NCBI RefSeq assembly: GCF_030382115.1
Contig: NZ_JAUDRJ010000003.1
Location: 336,257 to 372,500 of the forward strand
Direction: 5' to 3'
From: Nostoc sp. GT001
Lineage (GTDB): Bacteria; Cyanobacteriota; Cyanobacteriia; Cyanobacteriales; Nostocaceae
DNA: 36,244 nt
Shown here one piece after another: positions 24,369 through 32,386 of the stretch. Both the position numbers and the translations under genes were made by a program. The notes beneath the pieces were generated by a model. It was given only the letters and a program-made list of their open reading frames with translations, did not search any database and was not told where the DNA came from. Within the stretch, counting starts at the first letter, position 1, and each line of letters opens with the position of its first letter.

Positions 24369-26120
24369 ATGAAAGTAGCAGTCCAGCAGGAAGATTTACA
24401 GCTTTTAGCCAAAACTTTGCAAGAACAATTACTTGTAGAAGTCTCAACGGCTGAAGTCTTCGAGGTTAAGTGCGTCGTCAATAAAGGCGAGTTAATGATT
24501 TTAACGCAACACGCGTCAGATGTAATCGTTGACGCTCAACTAATTTTTGCAGTCATTGAGGAGGTACTTCAGTCTCTAGCACCCCACAAAGAGCAGCGGG
24601 TGCAATGTTTCCTCAGAGTTTTTGGCGAACAACTCCCTTATACTAAATGTTTCTTGGCATTGAAGCCGACGGGGGGATGGGTAACAGAGGGAGATGAGGA
24701 AGTACAAGGAGATGAGGAGGTAATATCCTCCTCATCATCTCTGACATATTCTCCATTAATCAATGAGAGCGAAGAAGAAGAAGAACTGTTTGACCCGTTT
24801 GCAGATGTGCCGAATTTGTCGGCTTCAAAGCCAGGATTTCAGGTCAAACCTATCCTACTGGGTGCTGTGTTGGTGGGAATTATAGTTTTAGGCGGTGGTG
24901 CTTACTTATTGACTCGCCCTTGCGTGATGTCTGAGTGTAAGGAAATACAAAATGCCAAGCAATTAAAAACAAAATCTCCACAACTGATGCGCCGCGCCAA
25001 GTCTGAAAAAGAATTAATCGCTGTACAACAGCAACTTGCAGCAGCCAGCACAGACCTGAATGTAATTCCTAGTTGGTCGCCTCGCTACCAGCTGTCACAG
25101 GAACTAAAAGCAAGTTTGTCTGGACGAGCAGAAAAAATCAATCAGGTGGTCAAAGCTTTGCAAATGGCATCTTTGGCGACACAAAAAGTTCAAACTCCAG
25201 CATCTAGCTTAGAAGAATTACAAACTAGGCAACACTTATGGCGACAGGCTATAGCGCCACTAGAAAGTATAAGTTCCAGTAGTGAACTTTATGGGCTGGT
25301 GCAGGGTAAATTACTGAATTATCGTGTTCGTTTGCACGCTGTAAATCAACAGATATTTATTGAGGAAAAATGGCTGAAAAAACTAACGGCGGCAAAAGGT
25401 GTAGCCGTTGCAGCCCAGAAGCGGGAAACTGCTGCTAAATCCTTAAATGACTGGCGAAAGGCGCAGTCTACTTGGCTGGTGGTAATTAATGCCTTGAATA
25501 CCATTCCCCGAAATAGCGTTGGATACCAAGAAGCCCAAAAGCTGTTGGTAGATTATAAACCTAAGTTAGTATTAGTACGCGATCGCGCTACTAAAGAACA
25601 ATTAGCTGTTAAAACCTACCAACAGGCCTTTAGCACTGCCAAGCAAGCCAAAGTTTATGAACAACAAAACCAATGGCAAGCAGCGGCGATATATTGGGAA
25701 CAGGCTTTGCAAACTGCTAAAAAAGTTCCCCAAGATAGCTTGTACTACACTCAGGCTCAGTCTCTCATCGAACCCTATTCATCTGCGCTCAAACAAGCAC
25801 AAGAAAAACTACAAGTTGTTAGTAGTTTGCAACAAACCCGCACTGACTTGGATAAGACCTGTACTAATGGAATTCGGATTTGCACCTTTAGTATGGACAA
25901 TGCAGAAATTATTGTCCGACTAACCCCTGAGTATGACCAAATCAGGCAAAATAACTTGGCTAATCCTTATTCTAAGAATTCGGATACTGCTGTTGATGTT
26001 ACCAATCACTTGCAAATCTTACGCGAAGCCCTAGCCGTAATTGGTGAAAATGCCAATCTATCCCTTTTTCTTTATGATTCCCAAGGTCAGGTAATTTATA
26101 CGCGGACTTTAGGCGGGTAA
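24369..26120 (+). CDS. Single-pass membrane protein with long helical periplasmic part, unknown function
   Basis: From the ATG at 24369 the protein has 583 residues. Layout: an N-terminal cytoplasmic domain of about 100 residues (MKVAVQQEDLQLLAKTL ... RVQCFLRVFGEQLPYTKCF), an acidic low-complexity linker (GDEEVQGDEEV, SEEEEELFDPF), a membrane helix (about residues 160-180, ILLGAVLVGIIVLGGGAYLL), then a long helical region with repeated W-containing segments (WRQAIAPLE, WRKAQSTWLVVINAL, NQWQAAAIYWEQAL) like irregular TPR or coiled coil, and a compact end. The GTG at 24282 would add 29 residues without family character. I do not recognise a family. It stands alone. Confidence 0.75.
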   Translation: MKVAVQQEDLQLLAKTLQEQLLVEVSTAEVFEVKCVVNKGELMILTQHASDVIVDAQLIFAVIEEVLQSLAPHKEQRVQCFLRVFGEQLPYTKCFLALKPTGGWVTEGDEEVQGDEEVISSSSSLTYSPLINESEEEEELFDPFADVPNLSASKPGFQVKPILLGAVLVGIIVLGGGAYLLTRPCVMSECKEIQNAKQLKTKSPQLMRRAKSEKELIAVQQQLAAASTDLNVIPSWSPRYQLSQELKASLSGRAEKINQVVKALQMASLATQKVQTPASSLEELQTRQHLWRQAIAPLESISSSSELYGLVQGKLLNYRVRLHAVNQQIFIEEKWLKKLTAAKGVAVAAQKRETAAKSLNDWRKAQSTWLVVINALNTIPRNSVGYQEAQKLLVDYKPKLVLVRDRATKEQLAVKTYQQAFSTAKQAKVYEQQNQWQAAAIYWEQALQTAKKVPQDSLYYTQAQSLIEPYSSALKQAQEKLQVVSSLQQTRTDLDKTCTNGIRICTFSMDNAEIIVRLTPEYDQIRQNNLANPYSKNSDTAVDVTNHLQILREALAVIGENANLSLFLYDSQGQVIYTRTLGG

Positions 26121-26348
26121 GTAGCATCCCCAGTGAAGTATAAGTGCTGATTCGTAAAGAAAATCTTAAGGATACTCAACTTCTTACTAGGTCTGAGTTT
26201 CAGCGAATAAGTGCTTTATTGACTCAAATTCTTGAAACCCTTACAAGACAAGTACTTTACTTGAGTTTACAAATTAGCTCTAAGCCTGGGTATTTGGCTA
26301 CTATCCCAAATTTGTCCATTTGACCGATTATCCTTGGAGTTGCTCCAT
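26121..26348. other. Flank to the left of the insertion sequence, no gene seen
   Basis: There is no trace of the 5' part of hsdM here, although its 3' part lies right of the insertion sequence. A TTGGAGTTGCTCCA hairpin directly precedes the left end of the element. Confidence 0.4.
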
Positions 26349-26489
26349 ACTGGAGTTTAGACTAAAAGCGATATGAGAGAACGCAAATCAAAAGGAATTA
26401 GAGGTTAAAAATATTATCTTGTCAGCCTCAAAGCATCCGCGACCTTGAACAATTTTTGTGTAGTATGCTTGCCGAGAAAATAATACAAT

Positions 26490-26566
26490 AATGATAATCA
26501 TGAAAATGGTGGGAGAGAAACGAGCATCGCTCGTTTCTCTCCCACCCCCCTTATTCGATTATCATT
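26490..26566. promoter_or_regulatory. Very strong hairpin in the transposase leader
   Basis: GGTGGGAGAGAAACGAGC (26508-26525) and its exact complement (26529-26546) leave a loop of only three bases; AATGATAATC (26490-26499) and GATTATCATT (26557-26566) form a second perfect 10-bp outer stem. It would block incoming transcripts or fold the mRNA leader. Confidence 0.75.
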
Positions 26567-26585
26567 ATCAGATAATGAGCAAGAA

Positions 26586-26620
26586 AAAAGGGGTGTCTAA
26601 TTGAATACAGCCCCCCTTTT
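26586..26620. promoter_or_regulatory. Second hairpin in the transposase leader
   Basis: AAAAGGGG (26586-26593) pairs with CCCCTTTT (26613-26620), 42 nt before the transposase ATG. With the preceding stem it could act as a terminator against read-through from outside promoters. Confidence 0.55.
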
Positions 26621-26662
26621 GGCAGAAAGTGAGAAAAGAACTACCATTACTCACCTGCCAAC

Positions 26663-27970
26663 ATGAAAAATGCCAGACTTGAAGAGTTTCGTCAAGTAGC
26701 TTACAAATATTTAGGTAGAGCTAAAGATGCGACGTTTGAATTAACAGATGCCATATTGCTGACTCGCAATGTTTATTCCTTAGCAGATTTATCCTTATCA
26801 CCAGTATTTAGACGCAAGTGGCCAAGCATCTATGAAGCCTTACAAGATAGCAGACCACAAAGACAAAAATTGATGCAGCTATACATCAAACAGATCCCAG
26901 CAGAGGGACGACCATTGTTAGCAGGAGACCATACAAACTGGTCACGCCCAGATGCAGTAACGTTACAAGAGAGAACTTATGAACATAGTGGCACATCCAT
27001 AGCTGGAAATAAACCGATTACCATTGGTCAAGGATATAGCACAATTGCCTGGATACCTGAAAAATCAGGCAGTTGGGCATTACCTTTGAGACATGAGCGG
27101 ATCACAAGTGGGGAAAGTCCAATAGGGAAAGCGGTTTGGCAACTTAAACAGGTGTGTAAATATTTACCTGTTAGACCGATTTCAGTTTGGGATAGTGAAT
27201 ATGGATGCGCCCCTTTTGTCTTAAAAACTGCCAGTATTCCCGCAGATATTCTCGTTCGGTTGCGCTCAAATTTGTGTTTATGGGGTGAACCAGGAGCTTA
27301 TCCAGGGATTGGCCGTCCCAAGAAGCATGGTGATAAATTTAAGCTCAATGAACCAATAACATGGAGTGAAGCCACATCTGTGTTGGAAATGAATGACCCA
27401 AAATTAGGGCGTGTGCGTGTTAGCTTGTGGAAAGATTTACACTTCCGTCAGGCTGCTACACGCCCAATGTTACTCCTGCGGGTTGAACGTCTCGACGCAC
27501 AAGGCAATGAACGAGTATCCAAACCTTTGTGGTTAGCTTGGGTAGGAGAAGAAATCCCACCATTAGAGGAAGTTTGGTGTCTCTACTTGCGTCGCTTTAC
27601 CATTGACCATTGGTATCGCTTTTTAAAGCAACGTCTACATTGGACAGTGCCACAGTTCAGTACTCCAATACATTGTGAAAGATGGAGTGACCTCATGCCT
27701 CTGATGACTTGGGAATTGTGGTTAGCCCGTGATATTGTAACTGACAATCCTTTACCTTGGCAGAAGTCTCAGGGTAATTTGACCCCTGGAAGAGTTGCTC
27801 AAGCTATGGGTGGAGTTTTCGCGGCCATTGGTACTCCCACCTCTGCACCCAAACCTCGTGGAAAGTCCCCTGGTTGGCAACCAGGAAAAAAGCGTCACCG
27901 TAAAAACCGATGTCCGATTGTTAAAAAAACTGTAACACGACCACGCAAAGAACCATCAATTGCAGTTTAA
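26663..27970 (+). CDS. DDE transposase of the insertion sequence (IS4/IS701-like)
   Basis: A 435-residue transposase, intact. Likely catalytic acids are the aspartate in LLAGDHTNWSRPDA (about residue 89), the one in ISVWDSEYG (about residue 178) and a glutamate in the C-terminal helix (MTWELWLARD), the RNase H-fold D-D-E order. Other family marks are TYEHSGTSIAGNKPITIGQG and RRFTIDHWYRFLKQRLHW. The C-terminus is basic (PGKKRHRKNR). I believe this is the group often filed as NF041680, but that was not checked. It lies 314 nt inside the left inverted repeat and 70 nt from the right one. Confidence 0.88.
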   Translation: MKNARLEEFRQVAYKYLGRAKDATFELTDAILLTRNVYSLADLSLSPVFRRKWPSIYEALQDSRPQRQKLMQLYIKQIPAEGRPLLAGDHTNWSRPDAVTLQERTYEHSGTSIAGNKPITIGQGYSTIAWIPEKSGSWALPLRHERITSGESPIGKAVWQLKQVCKYLPVRPISVWDSEYGCAPFVLKTASIPADILVRLRSNLCLWGEPGAYPGIGRPKKHGDKFKLNEPITWSEATSVLEMNDPKLGRVRVSLWKDLHFRQAATRPMLLLRVERLDAQGNERVSKPLWLAWVGEEIPPLEEVWCLYLRRFTIDHWYRFLKQRLHWTVPQFSTPIHCERWSDLMPLMTWELWLARDIVTDNPLPWQKSQGNLTPGRVAQAMGGVFAAIGTPTSAPKPRGKSPGWQPGKKRHRKNRCPIVKKTVTRPRKEPSIAV

Positions 27971-28056
27971 TACTCAAGATTATTGATAATTTCACTAAGT
28001 CTCTGATTAACTCAGCCCTGCTGGGTCATTTTGCATGGCTTAGTCTAAACTCCAGT

Positions 28057-28708
28057 CACCTATTCCACTTCAAATAAGCAATTGGCATTTTTGCAGCACA
28101 TATACAGGTCACTCAAACCGGAAGGACGAGCTGCGGTGGTTTTGCCGGATAACGTACTGTTTGAGGATGGACAAGGAAAATCAATTCGGGCTGATTTGAT
28201 GAATAAGTGCAATTTGCATACCATTCTTCGGCTACCCACAGGTATATTTTATGCCCAAGGTGTAAAAACGAATGTCTTATTTTTCCAACGTGGCACAACG
28301 GAGAAAGGTAACACCAAAGTAGTTTGGATCTATGATATGCGAACCAATATGCCCAGTTTTGGTAAGCGATTTCCTTTAAATCGTGAGCATTTCGCTGAGT
28401 TTGAGCAATGCTATGGAGATGACCCTAATGGCAATCATCCTCGTGTAGATTTAGGAGAGAATGAACGTTTTCGCTGCTTTACGCGGGATTATATTGAAAA
28501 ACGTAATGAAAACCTAGATATTTCCTGGCTACGGGATGAGAGTTTGCAATCAGGTGATAATTTACCTGAGCCAGAGGTAATTGCTGCTGAGATTATGGAG
28601 AAACTGCGAATTGCAACCAAGGAGATGGAAGCTTTAATGATATTGCTGGAAGGGGAAGAAGCAGCAGAGGCTGTTAGTTCTTCGGTGGGTATGCCAACTT
28701 TAGAATAG
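28057..28708 (+). pseudogene. hsdM: Type I restriction-modification methyltransferase (HsdM), C-terminal remnant
   Basis: The frame is open right from the insertion-sequence end. TSNKQLAFLQHIYRSLKP, GRAAVVLPDNVLFEDGQGK and ILRLPTGIFYAQGVKTNVLF are the part of an HsdM-type N6-adenine methylase that follows the NPPF motif, and the C-terminal helical tail is complete. The SAM-binding motif I, the catalytic NPPF motif IV and the whole N-terminal half are missing, and they are not found to the left of the insertion sequence. The remnant cannot methylate DNA. A broken hsdS follows about 470 nt downstream. Confidence 0.85.
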
Positions 28709-28746
28709 GAATATGATGCGCGAGTTTCACTCTAGGGAGCAGTTAA

Positions 28747-29001
28747 ATGACCATCGAGCAAGCGATTTTAGAAAAAGTGCGGGTATTATCACCAGAGAAG
28801 CAACAAGAGGTACTGGCCTTTATCGACCTATTGCAAGCTGACGAGTGGAAAAAGTTATACAAGGGAAGATTTAAGGAACTACAGCAAGAAATTCAAGTTG
28901 GAATAGAAGCAGCTGACCGGGGTGAACTAGTGGATGCTGAAGAGGTATTTCAACGGTTACGCGCGAAACTGCAACAAAAACGCGCTCAGGCTGGTCAATG
29001 A
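28747..29001 (+). CDS. Type II antitoxin, ParD/DUF2281-like
   Basis: An 84-residue antitoxin-like protein. The N-terminus MTIEQAILEKVRVLSPEKQQ with EVLAFIDLLQ is the DUF2281-type motif, and the C-terminal half (EIQVGIEAADRGELVDAEEV, FQRLRAKL) resembles ParD tails that embrace ParE. GGGAG precedes the ATG. The stop overlaps the start of the ParE-like frame by the ATGA arrangement typical of toxin-antitoxin pairs. It is intact, although its toxin partner is truncated. Confidence 0.75.
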   Translation: MTIEQAILEKVRVLSPEKQQEVLAFIDLLQADEWKKLYKGRFKELQQEIQVGIEAADRGELVDAEEVFQRLRAKLQQKRAQAGQ

Positions 29002-29756
29002 GCAACATTTGTAGGTTTACAGTTACAGCAAGTCGGGATATTGAGGCTATTATCGATTACATTGCTGACAATAGTAGTTTTAATGCTGCGGAAAGCCTTC
29101 TCAGCAAAATTAACAGCAAATGTGAAAGGTTAGCAAAATTTCCTGGTATGGGACGTAGGCGAGATGAATTAGCTCTGAACGATCGCACCCAAAAAGCGAA
29201 GGAAGCACTAGACAGTATACCTCAGTTGTGCGATCGCTTCCGCCAATCCGTCCTCGCCCCTGCCTTTCGAGGTGATTTAACAGCAGATTGGCGTGAACAA
29301 AACCCAGACATTGAAACTGCTTCAATTCTGTTGGAGAGAATGAAAAATCTGAAACTAAGGGATAAAATTCGACGAGGAGTTCCGCAGGAAATTGCAAAGC
29401 CAGAAGCTATTGCAAATTGGGAAATTCCTGAAACTTGGACTTATGCTTCTGCTGCTGAACTTCCCAGAATCGGAGCGTTTTTAGATTTGAAAGATGGCAA
29501 TCATGGAAGTAATCATCCAAAAACTGTGGATTTTACTCCTATAGGACTTCCTTTTATTACAGCAGCACAAGTCAAAGAATTCAAAATTGATTACGACAGC
29601 GCATATAAAATTTCTGGTGAGCCACTCAAAAAACTTAGAGTAGGTTTCTCAAAACCTAGCGATGTTATCTTTACTCACAAGGGAAGTGCTGGAAGAGTTG
29701 CAGTAACAGATAGAGAATGTATTCTCACACCCTTGAGGGGGGACAAAATACCCTGA
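28998..29756 (+). pseudogene. In-frame chimera: ParE-type toxin N-terminus fused to HsdS specificity-subunit fragment
   Basis: Residues 1-59 are a ParE/RelE-family toxin start (TASRDIEAIIDYIADNS, then LAKFPGMGRRRDELA). At about nt 29175 the sequence passes without a frame break into the central conserved region of a type I specificity subunit (TQKAKEALDSIPQLCDRFRQ, AFRGDLTADWREQNPD), followed by a second target-recognition domain (WEIPETWTYASA, GLPFITAAQVKEF, VIFTHKGSAGRVAV). The HsdS part is cut at ILTP by the end of the IS4-like element, whose bases encode the last residues before the stop. The toxin lacks its C-terminal catalytic half, and HsdS lacks its N-terminal recognition domain and its end. 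A deletion between a toxin-antitoxin locus and hsdS explains it. Confidence 0.85.
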
Positions 29757-30108
29757 AATAGATATAGCGCAACGAGTATAGCAATTTGTGGTAAAACAAA
29801 AAAAGCATTCATTGGCAACAAGCTCTATTTAATGATAATATTACCTGAATTCTACGAAACAAACCTCAAGCGAGAATTGGGACGTGCAGAATATTTATTA
29901 CTAAAAATCCTGATAAATTTATTACAATCTATTAAAACTGTTAGCATTGAAGCACTGGCTACTGCTTTACCTATCCCCATATTTTTTGAAAGTAGAAGAA
30001 AAAGACTTCAGAGATTTTGGTCTTTATAAGCGTAAGTACTATCAGCAAGGAGAGAGGGCTATGAGGCTTATTCTATCTGCGTCCTAGCCCTTTTTGTCCC
30101 CCCGTAAG
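29732..30108 (+). mobile_element. Internally deleted IS4-like element (about 377 bp)
   Basis: The ends are inverted: CCTTGAGGGGGGACAAAATA at the left and, read on the other strand, CCTTACGGGGGGACAAAAAG at the right. Inside, the ATG at 29832 encodes the first 65 residues of an IS4-type transposase (LPEFYETNLKRELGRAEYLL, ALATALPIPI, FESRRKRLQRF). The end is the last 19 residues of the same kind of transposase in another frame (KRKYYQQGERAMRLILSAS, stop at 30085-30087). About 250 internal residues are deleted. The left end lies in hsdS, the right end in an integrase gene, and no duplication is visible. Confidence 0.8.
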
Positions 30109-30453
30109 GTTAGGGCTACACTGCTGTCGCTTATATTCAATAAATTGTTCCCAAAGGTCTGCTAGTGATGTTTTAACAGTGATACTACGTGTTATTTCTG
30201 TTGCAACCTTACTCAGTGCAGCCTGTGGTTTGTATTTAGCTAGGGTAGGGTCAAAATTTCCAGAAACTATGTCTAGCTCAATTTGCCTTGCCTTTGCTTC
30301 TGCTGCTTTACGGTTAACAGAGTTATCTGCCAAACCTATGCTGAGATAATGACGTTTATCTGCGAACCTGAACCATAATTGTAATCGGTCATTGGAAGAG
30401 ATGACTTGAACAGTACCTTTAGAAGCTTTACTATAGTTGGGTTTGGAGTACAC
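30109..30453 (-). pseudogene. Tyrosine recombinase (integrase) N-terminal fragment next to tRNA-Gly
   Basis: From the ATG at 30453, MYSKPNYSKASKGTVQVISS and the following LWFRFADKRHYLSIGL ... RQIELDIVSGNFDPTLAKY are the arm-type DNA-binding domain of a cyanobacterial phage/island integrase; TSLADLWEQFIEYKRQQCSP is the start of the core-binding domain. At SPN the IS4-like element begins, so the catalytic domain with its R-H-R-Y residues is missing from the window. The gene points away from tRNA-Gly, 177 bp off, which is the usual position of an integrase at attL of an integrated element. Confidence 0.85.
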
Positions 30454-30482
30454 AGGTTTATCCTTCTTATTACCTTTTTTAG

Positions 30483-30513
30483 TACACCAACTTTACACCC
30501 AAGTTACACCCAA
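30483..30513. promoter_or_regulatory. Candidate integrase arm-binding sites
   Basis: Three near-direct repeats at 11-bp steps: TACACCAAC (30483), TTACACCCAA (30493-30502) and TTACACCCAA (30504-30513). They lie 30 bp upstream of the integrase start and 120 bp from the tRNA 3' end, where arm-type sites are expected. Confidence 0.45.
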
Positions 30514-30607
30514 AAGTACCTAAAAAGAGCTAATATTTGTTTCTAGCAATAAACAAATATACCACCCTCAATGGAAGAGGTTATAGAAAAAATCGTTGAA
30601 AAGCTTG

Positions 30608-30627
30608 TTAAATAAGGCTTTATTTAA
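30608..30627 (-). terminator. AT-only hairpin after tRNA-Gly
   Basis: TTAAATAA (30608-30615) and TTATTTAA (30620-30627) pair around GGCT directly downstream of the tRNA on the minus strand. The stem is weak, so it is only a possible terminator or part of an attachment site. Confidence 0.3.
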
Positions 30628-30629
30628 AA

Positions 30630-30701
30630 AGCGGGCGATGGGACTCGAACCCACGACGTTCACCATGGGAAGGTGACATTCTACCACTGAATTACACCCG
30701 C
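30630..30701 (-). tRNA. tRNA-Gly (anticodon CCC)
   Basis: On the minus strand the 72-nt gene folds fully: acceptor GCGGGTG with CGCCCGC (one G-U pair), D arm with AGTGGTAGA, anticodon stem TCACC/GGTGA around the loop TTCCCAT (anticodon CCC, reading GGG), and T arm GTGGG-TTCGAGT-CCCAT. The discriminator is U, as usual for bacterial tRNA-Gly, and CCA is not encoded. An integrase fragment lies beside its 3' end. Confidence 0.96.
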
Positions 30702-30871
30702 AGATTGCTAAGATAAACTTATACCTAAAATTAACCATACCACTATTTACATCTGTTTTCAATTGGCTAGAAAATACACTATTTTGACAACTACTGATGC
30801 ATGAGTCCTGTGGCTGTTCAGATTAGGAAATTTTTTAGCTAGCTGATGACGGTACTTACTACCATATTTAA

Positions 30872-31477
30872 CTAAAGAACAATGTCCTCGCCTCGCTCCG
30901 TGAAGCGAACCTCTTTAATATTCCATTGAGCATTACTCGTTAAGGTTTTGCGGAGACTGCCAAACAGAGCAAACTGTTCACAACTAGAAAGAGAAGTTAT
31001 TTGCCGCTTTGACTCAGGAGATATGCGTAAATCAACTGTAGCAATGCCATTTTTGATGTTGACACGATACCCAGACAAGCTAAAGTCGCTTGTATCGCGT
31101 TTTTCTAAGATTTTACTCACGACATTTGTCACTGGTTCCTCAGCTGGTACTGAAACTTTTTCTGGAATTAGTTTTTGACACTGGGTATCACTTGTGTATA
31201 GTGTTACGGTAGTTGTTTTGGCAGTGGCAACCTTAGAAGTTGGTGAGGAAGGCGCATTTTCCTTAGAAGATTCTTCATTAGGAGATTTTTCTCTCAACTG
31301 AGCTACGCTAGGAATTTGGCTGGGAGCCTGAGAAGGTAGGCTATTCGTCGGTGATGTGGTAGGGGATGGCGTTTTGCTGTCTAAATTACTCGCGGTAGGA
31401 TTAGAACTACAACTACCAAGGCTCAAAACCATTGTCACAAAAATAGGGGGTAAAAAATATCTCTTGATTGTGTTCAT
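30872..31477 (-). CDS. Lipoprotein with GerMN domain
   Basis: A 201-residue exported protein. The N-terminal signal ends in a lipobox (VLSLGSC), so Cys23 should be lipidated. A Ser/Pro/Thr-rich linker (about residues 25-85) follows, then the GerMN domain: VTLYTSDTQ, then SGYRVNIKNGIATVDLRIS, LSSCEQFALFGSLRKTLT and a final WNIKEVRFTERGEDI. GerMN proteins outside spore formers are cell-envelope proteins of unclear function; in cyanobacteria this single-domain lipoprotein form is common. It is transcribed toward the tRNA, alone. Confidence 0.87.
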   Translation of the reverse strand: MNTIKRYFLPPIFVTMVLSLGSCSSNPTASNLDSKTPSPTTSPTNSLPSQAPSQIPSVAQLREKSPNEESSKENAPSSPTSKVATAKTTTVTLYTSDTQCQKLIPEKVSVPAEEPVTNVVSKILEKRDTSDFSLSGYRVNIKNGIATVDLRISPESKRQITSLSSCEQFALFGSLRKTLTSNAQWNIKEVRFTERGEDIVL

Positions 31478-31879
31478 AAATTTTGCTTATAAATGTTGTT
31501 GTTATCGATTTCAGTGTCGTTGGTATCAATTCCGTATAAATTCGTGAATATTGAGCCAGTCCCTAAAGTGTCAACCCAAAATCTCTTAAAGTCAAATTTT
31601 ATACTATCTACCAAAATTACAACATTTGTTATTCAAGGAGTCATACATATCCGACAACAAGCCACTTTGTGTCTACGTCAATCCCAAAAAGCTTGACTAA
31701 AACAAGTAGGGATACAGTAAACTAGAGAATTTCTGCAACTAGTAGCACTGCATCTACGTCTGCTGCTCGTGCTAGATAAATTTGGCAACAGTAAAATCAA
31801 CTCCTTGTACAGTATGGATAAGTTGTTCTGCCTTAGTAGAAAAACTTGTGCTTTTAGATTACTGATTAAAAGCAAATTA
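31478..31879. other. Intergenic region, nothing recognised
   Basis: AT-rich, about 400 bp between the GerMN lipoprotein and the DUF3082 gene. Short open frames have no family character, and I see no repeat, promoter or RNA that I could defend. The lipoprotein promoter should be at its left end. Confidence 0.35.
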
Positions 31880-32209
31880 CTAGTTTTCACTACTTTTTTG
31901 CTTAGTCAATTGCTGTACTAATAATTGTACTCCCAAAGCCAATAAACCAATTGCCACTATACCAAAAATCCCGCTACCTAAAGCAACTACACCAACAACC
32001 AGAGTGCGGACAGCAGAAGAAATCTTCACTACCAATGGATTGATTGAATGGATCGGTTTACTAGCAAAATTTGTCGCGATCGCAATCATCAGCGAATACG
32101 CTGCAAATCCCATTCCTCCAGAAATCACCGCCCCAGTAAAACAGCGTAATGGACTAGCTGTTACCTGTTCTTTAGCATCTGTTTGCGGCGTTAGATTTTG
32201 GTCATTCAT
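31880..32209 (-). CDS. DUF3082 family membrane protein
   Basis: A 109-residue protein typical of cyanobacteria and plastids. After a polar N-terminus (MNDQNLTPQTDAKEQ) come TGAVISGGMGFAAYSLMIAI, a central FASKPIHSINPLVVKISSAV, and a second hydrophobic segment RTLVVGVVALGSGIFGIVAI with GLLALG. Two to three membrane helices are expected. No function is established for the family. It precedes the GerMN gene by about 400 nt and is not coupled to ispE. Confidence 0.85.
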   Translation of the reverse strand: MNDQNLTPQTDAKEQVTASPLRCFTGAVISGGMGFAAYSLMIAIATNFASKPIHSINPLVVKISSAVRTLVVGVVALGSGIFGIVAIGLLALGVQLLVQQLTKQKSSEN

Positions 32210-32386
32210 AATATTTAGATTTTAGATGTTAGATTTGGGATTGAAACATTAGGAATAACTATTTTCATCAGCTTGTTGTCATTCAAATTGCATCTTTGCG
32301 TCTTTGCATTTTTTTGGCGATTTTAACTATGCAACTCAAAAGCTCATCAGCTTATTGCCCATACTCTATTAACAATAAAGATTTAT

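Larger units (their letters stand above)
26349..28056 (+). mobile_element. Complete DDE insertion sequence, 1708 bp, 17-bp perfect inverted repeats
   Basis: ACTGGAGTTTAGACTAA (26349-26365) is repeated as its exact reverse complement TTAGTCTAAACTCCAGT (28040-28056); outside these 17 bp the similarity ends on both sides. The element holds one intact transposase gene and a long structured leader. I find no target-site duplication in the flanks (CTCCAT at the left, CACCTATT at the right), which fits the loss of hsdM's 5' part at this junction. Confidence 0.88.
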
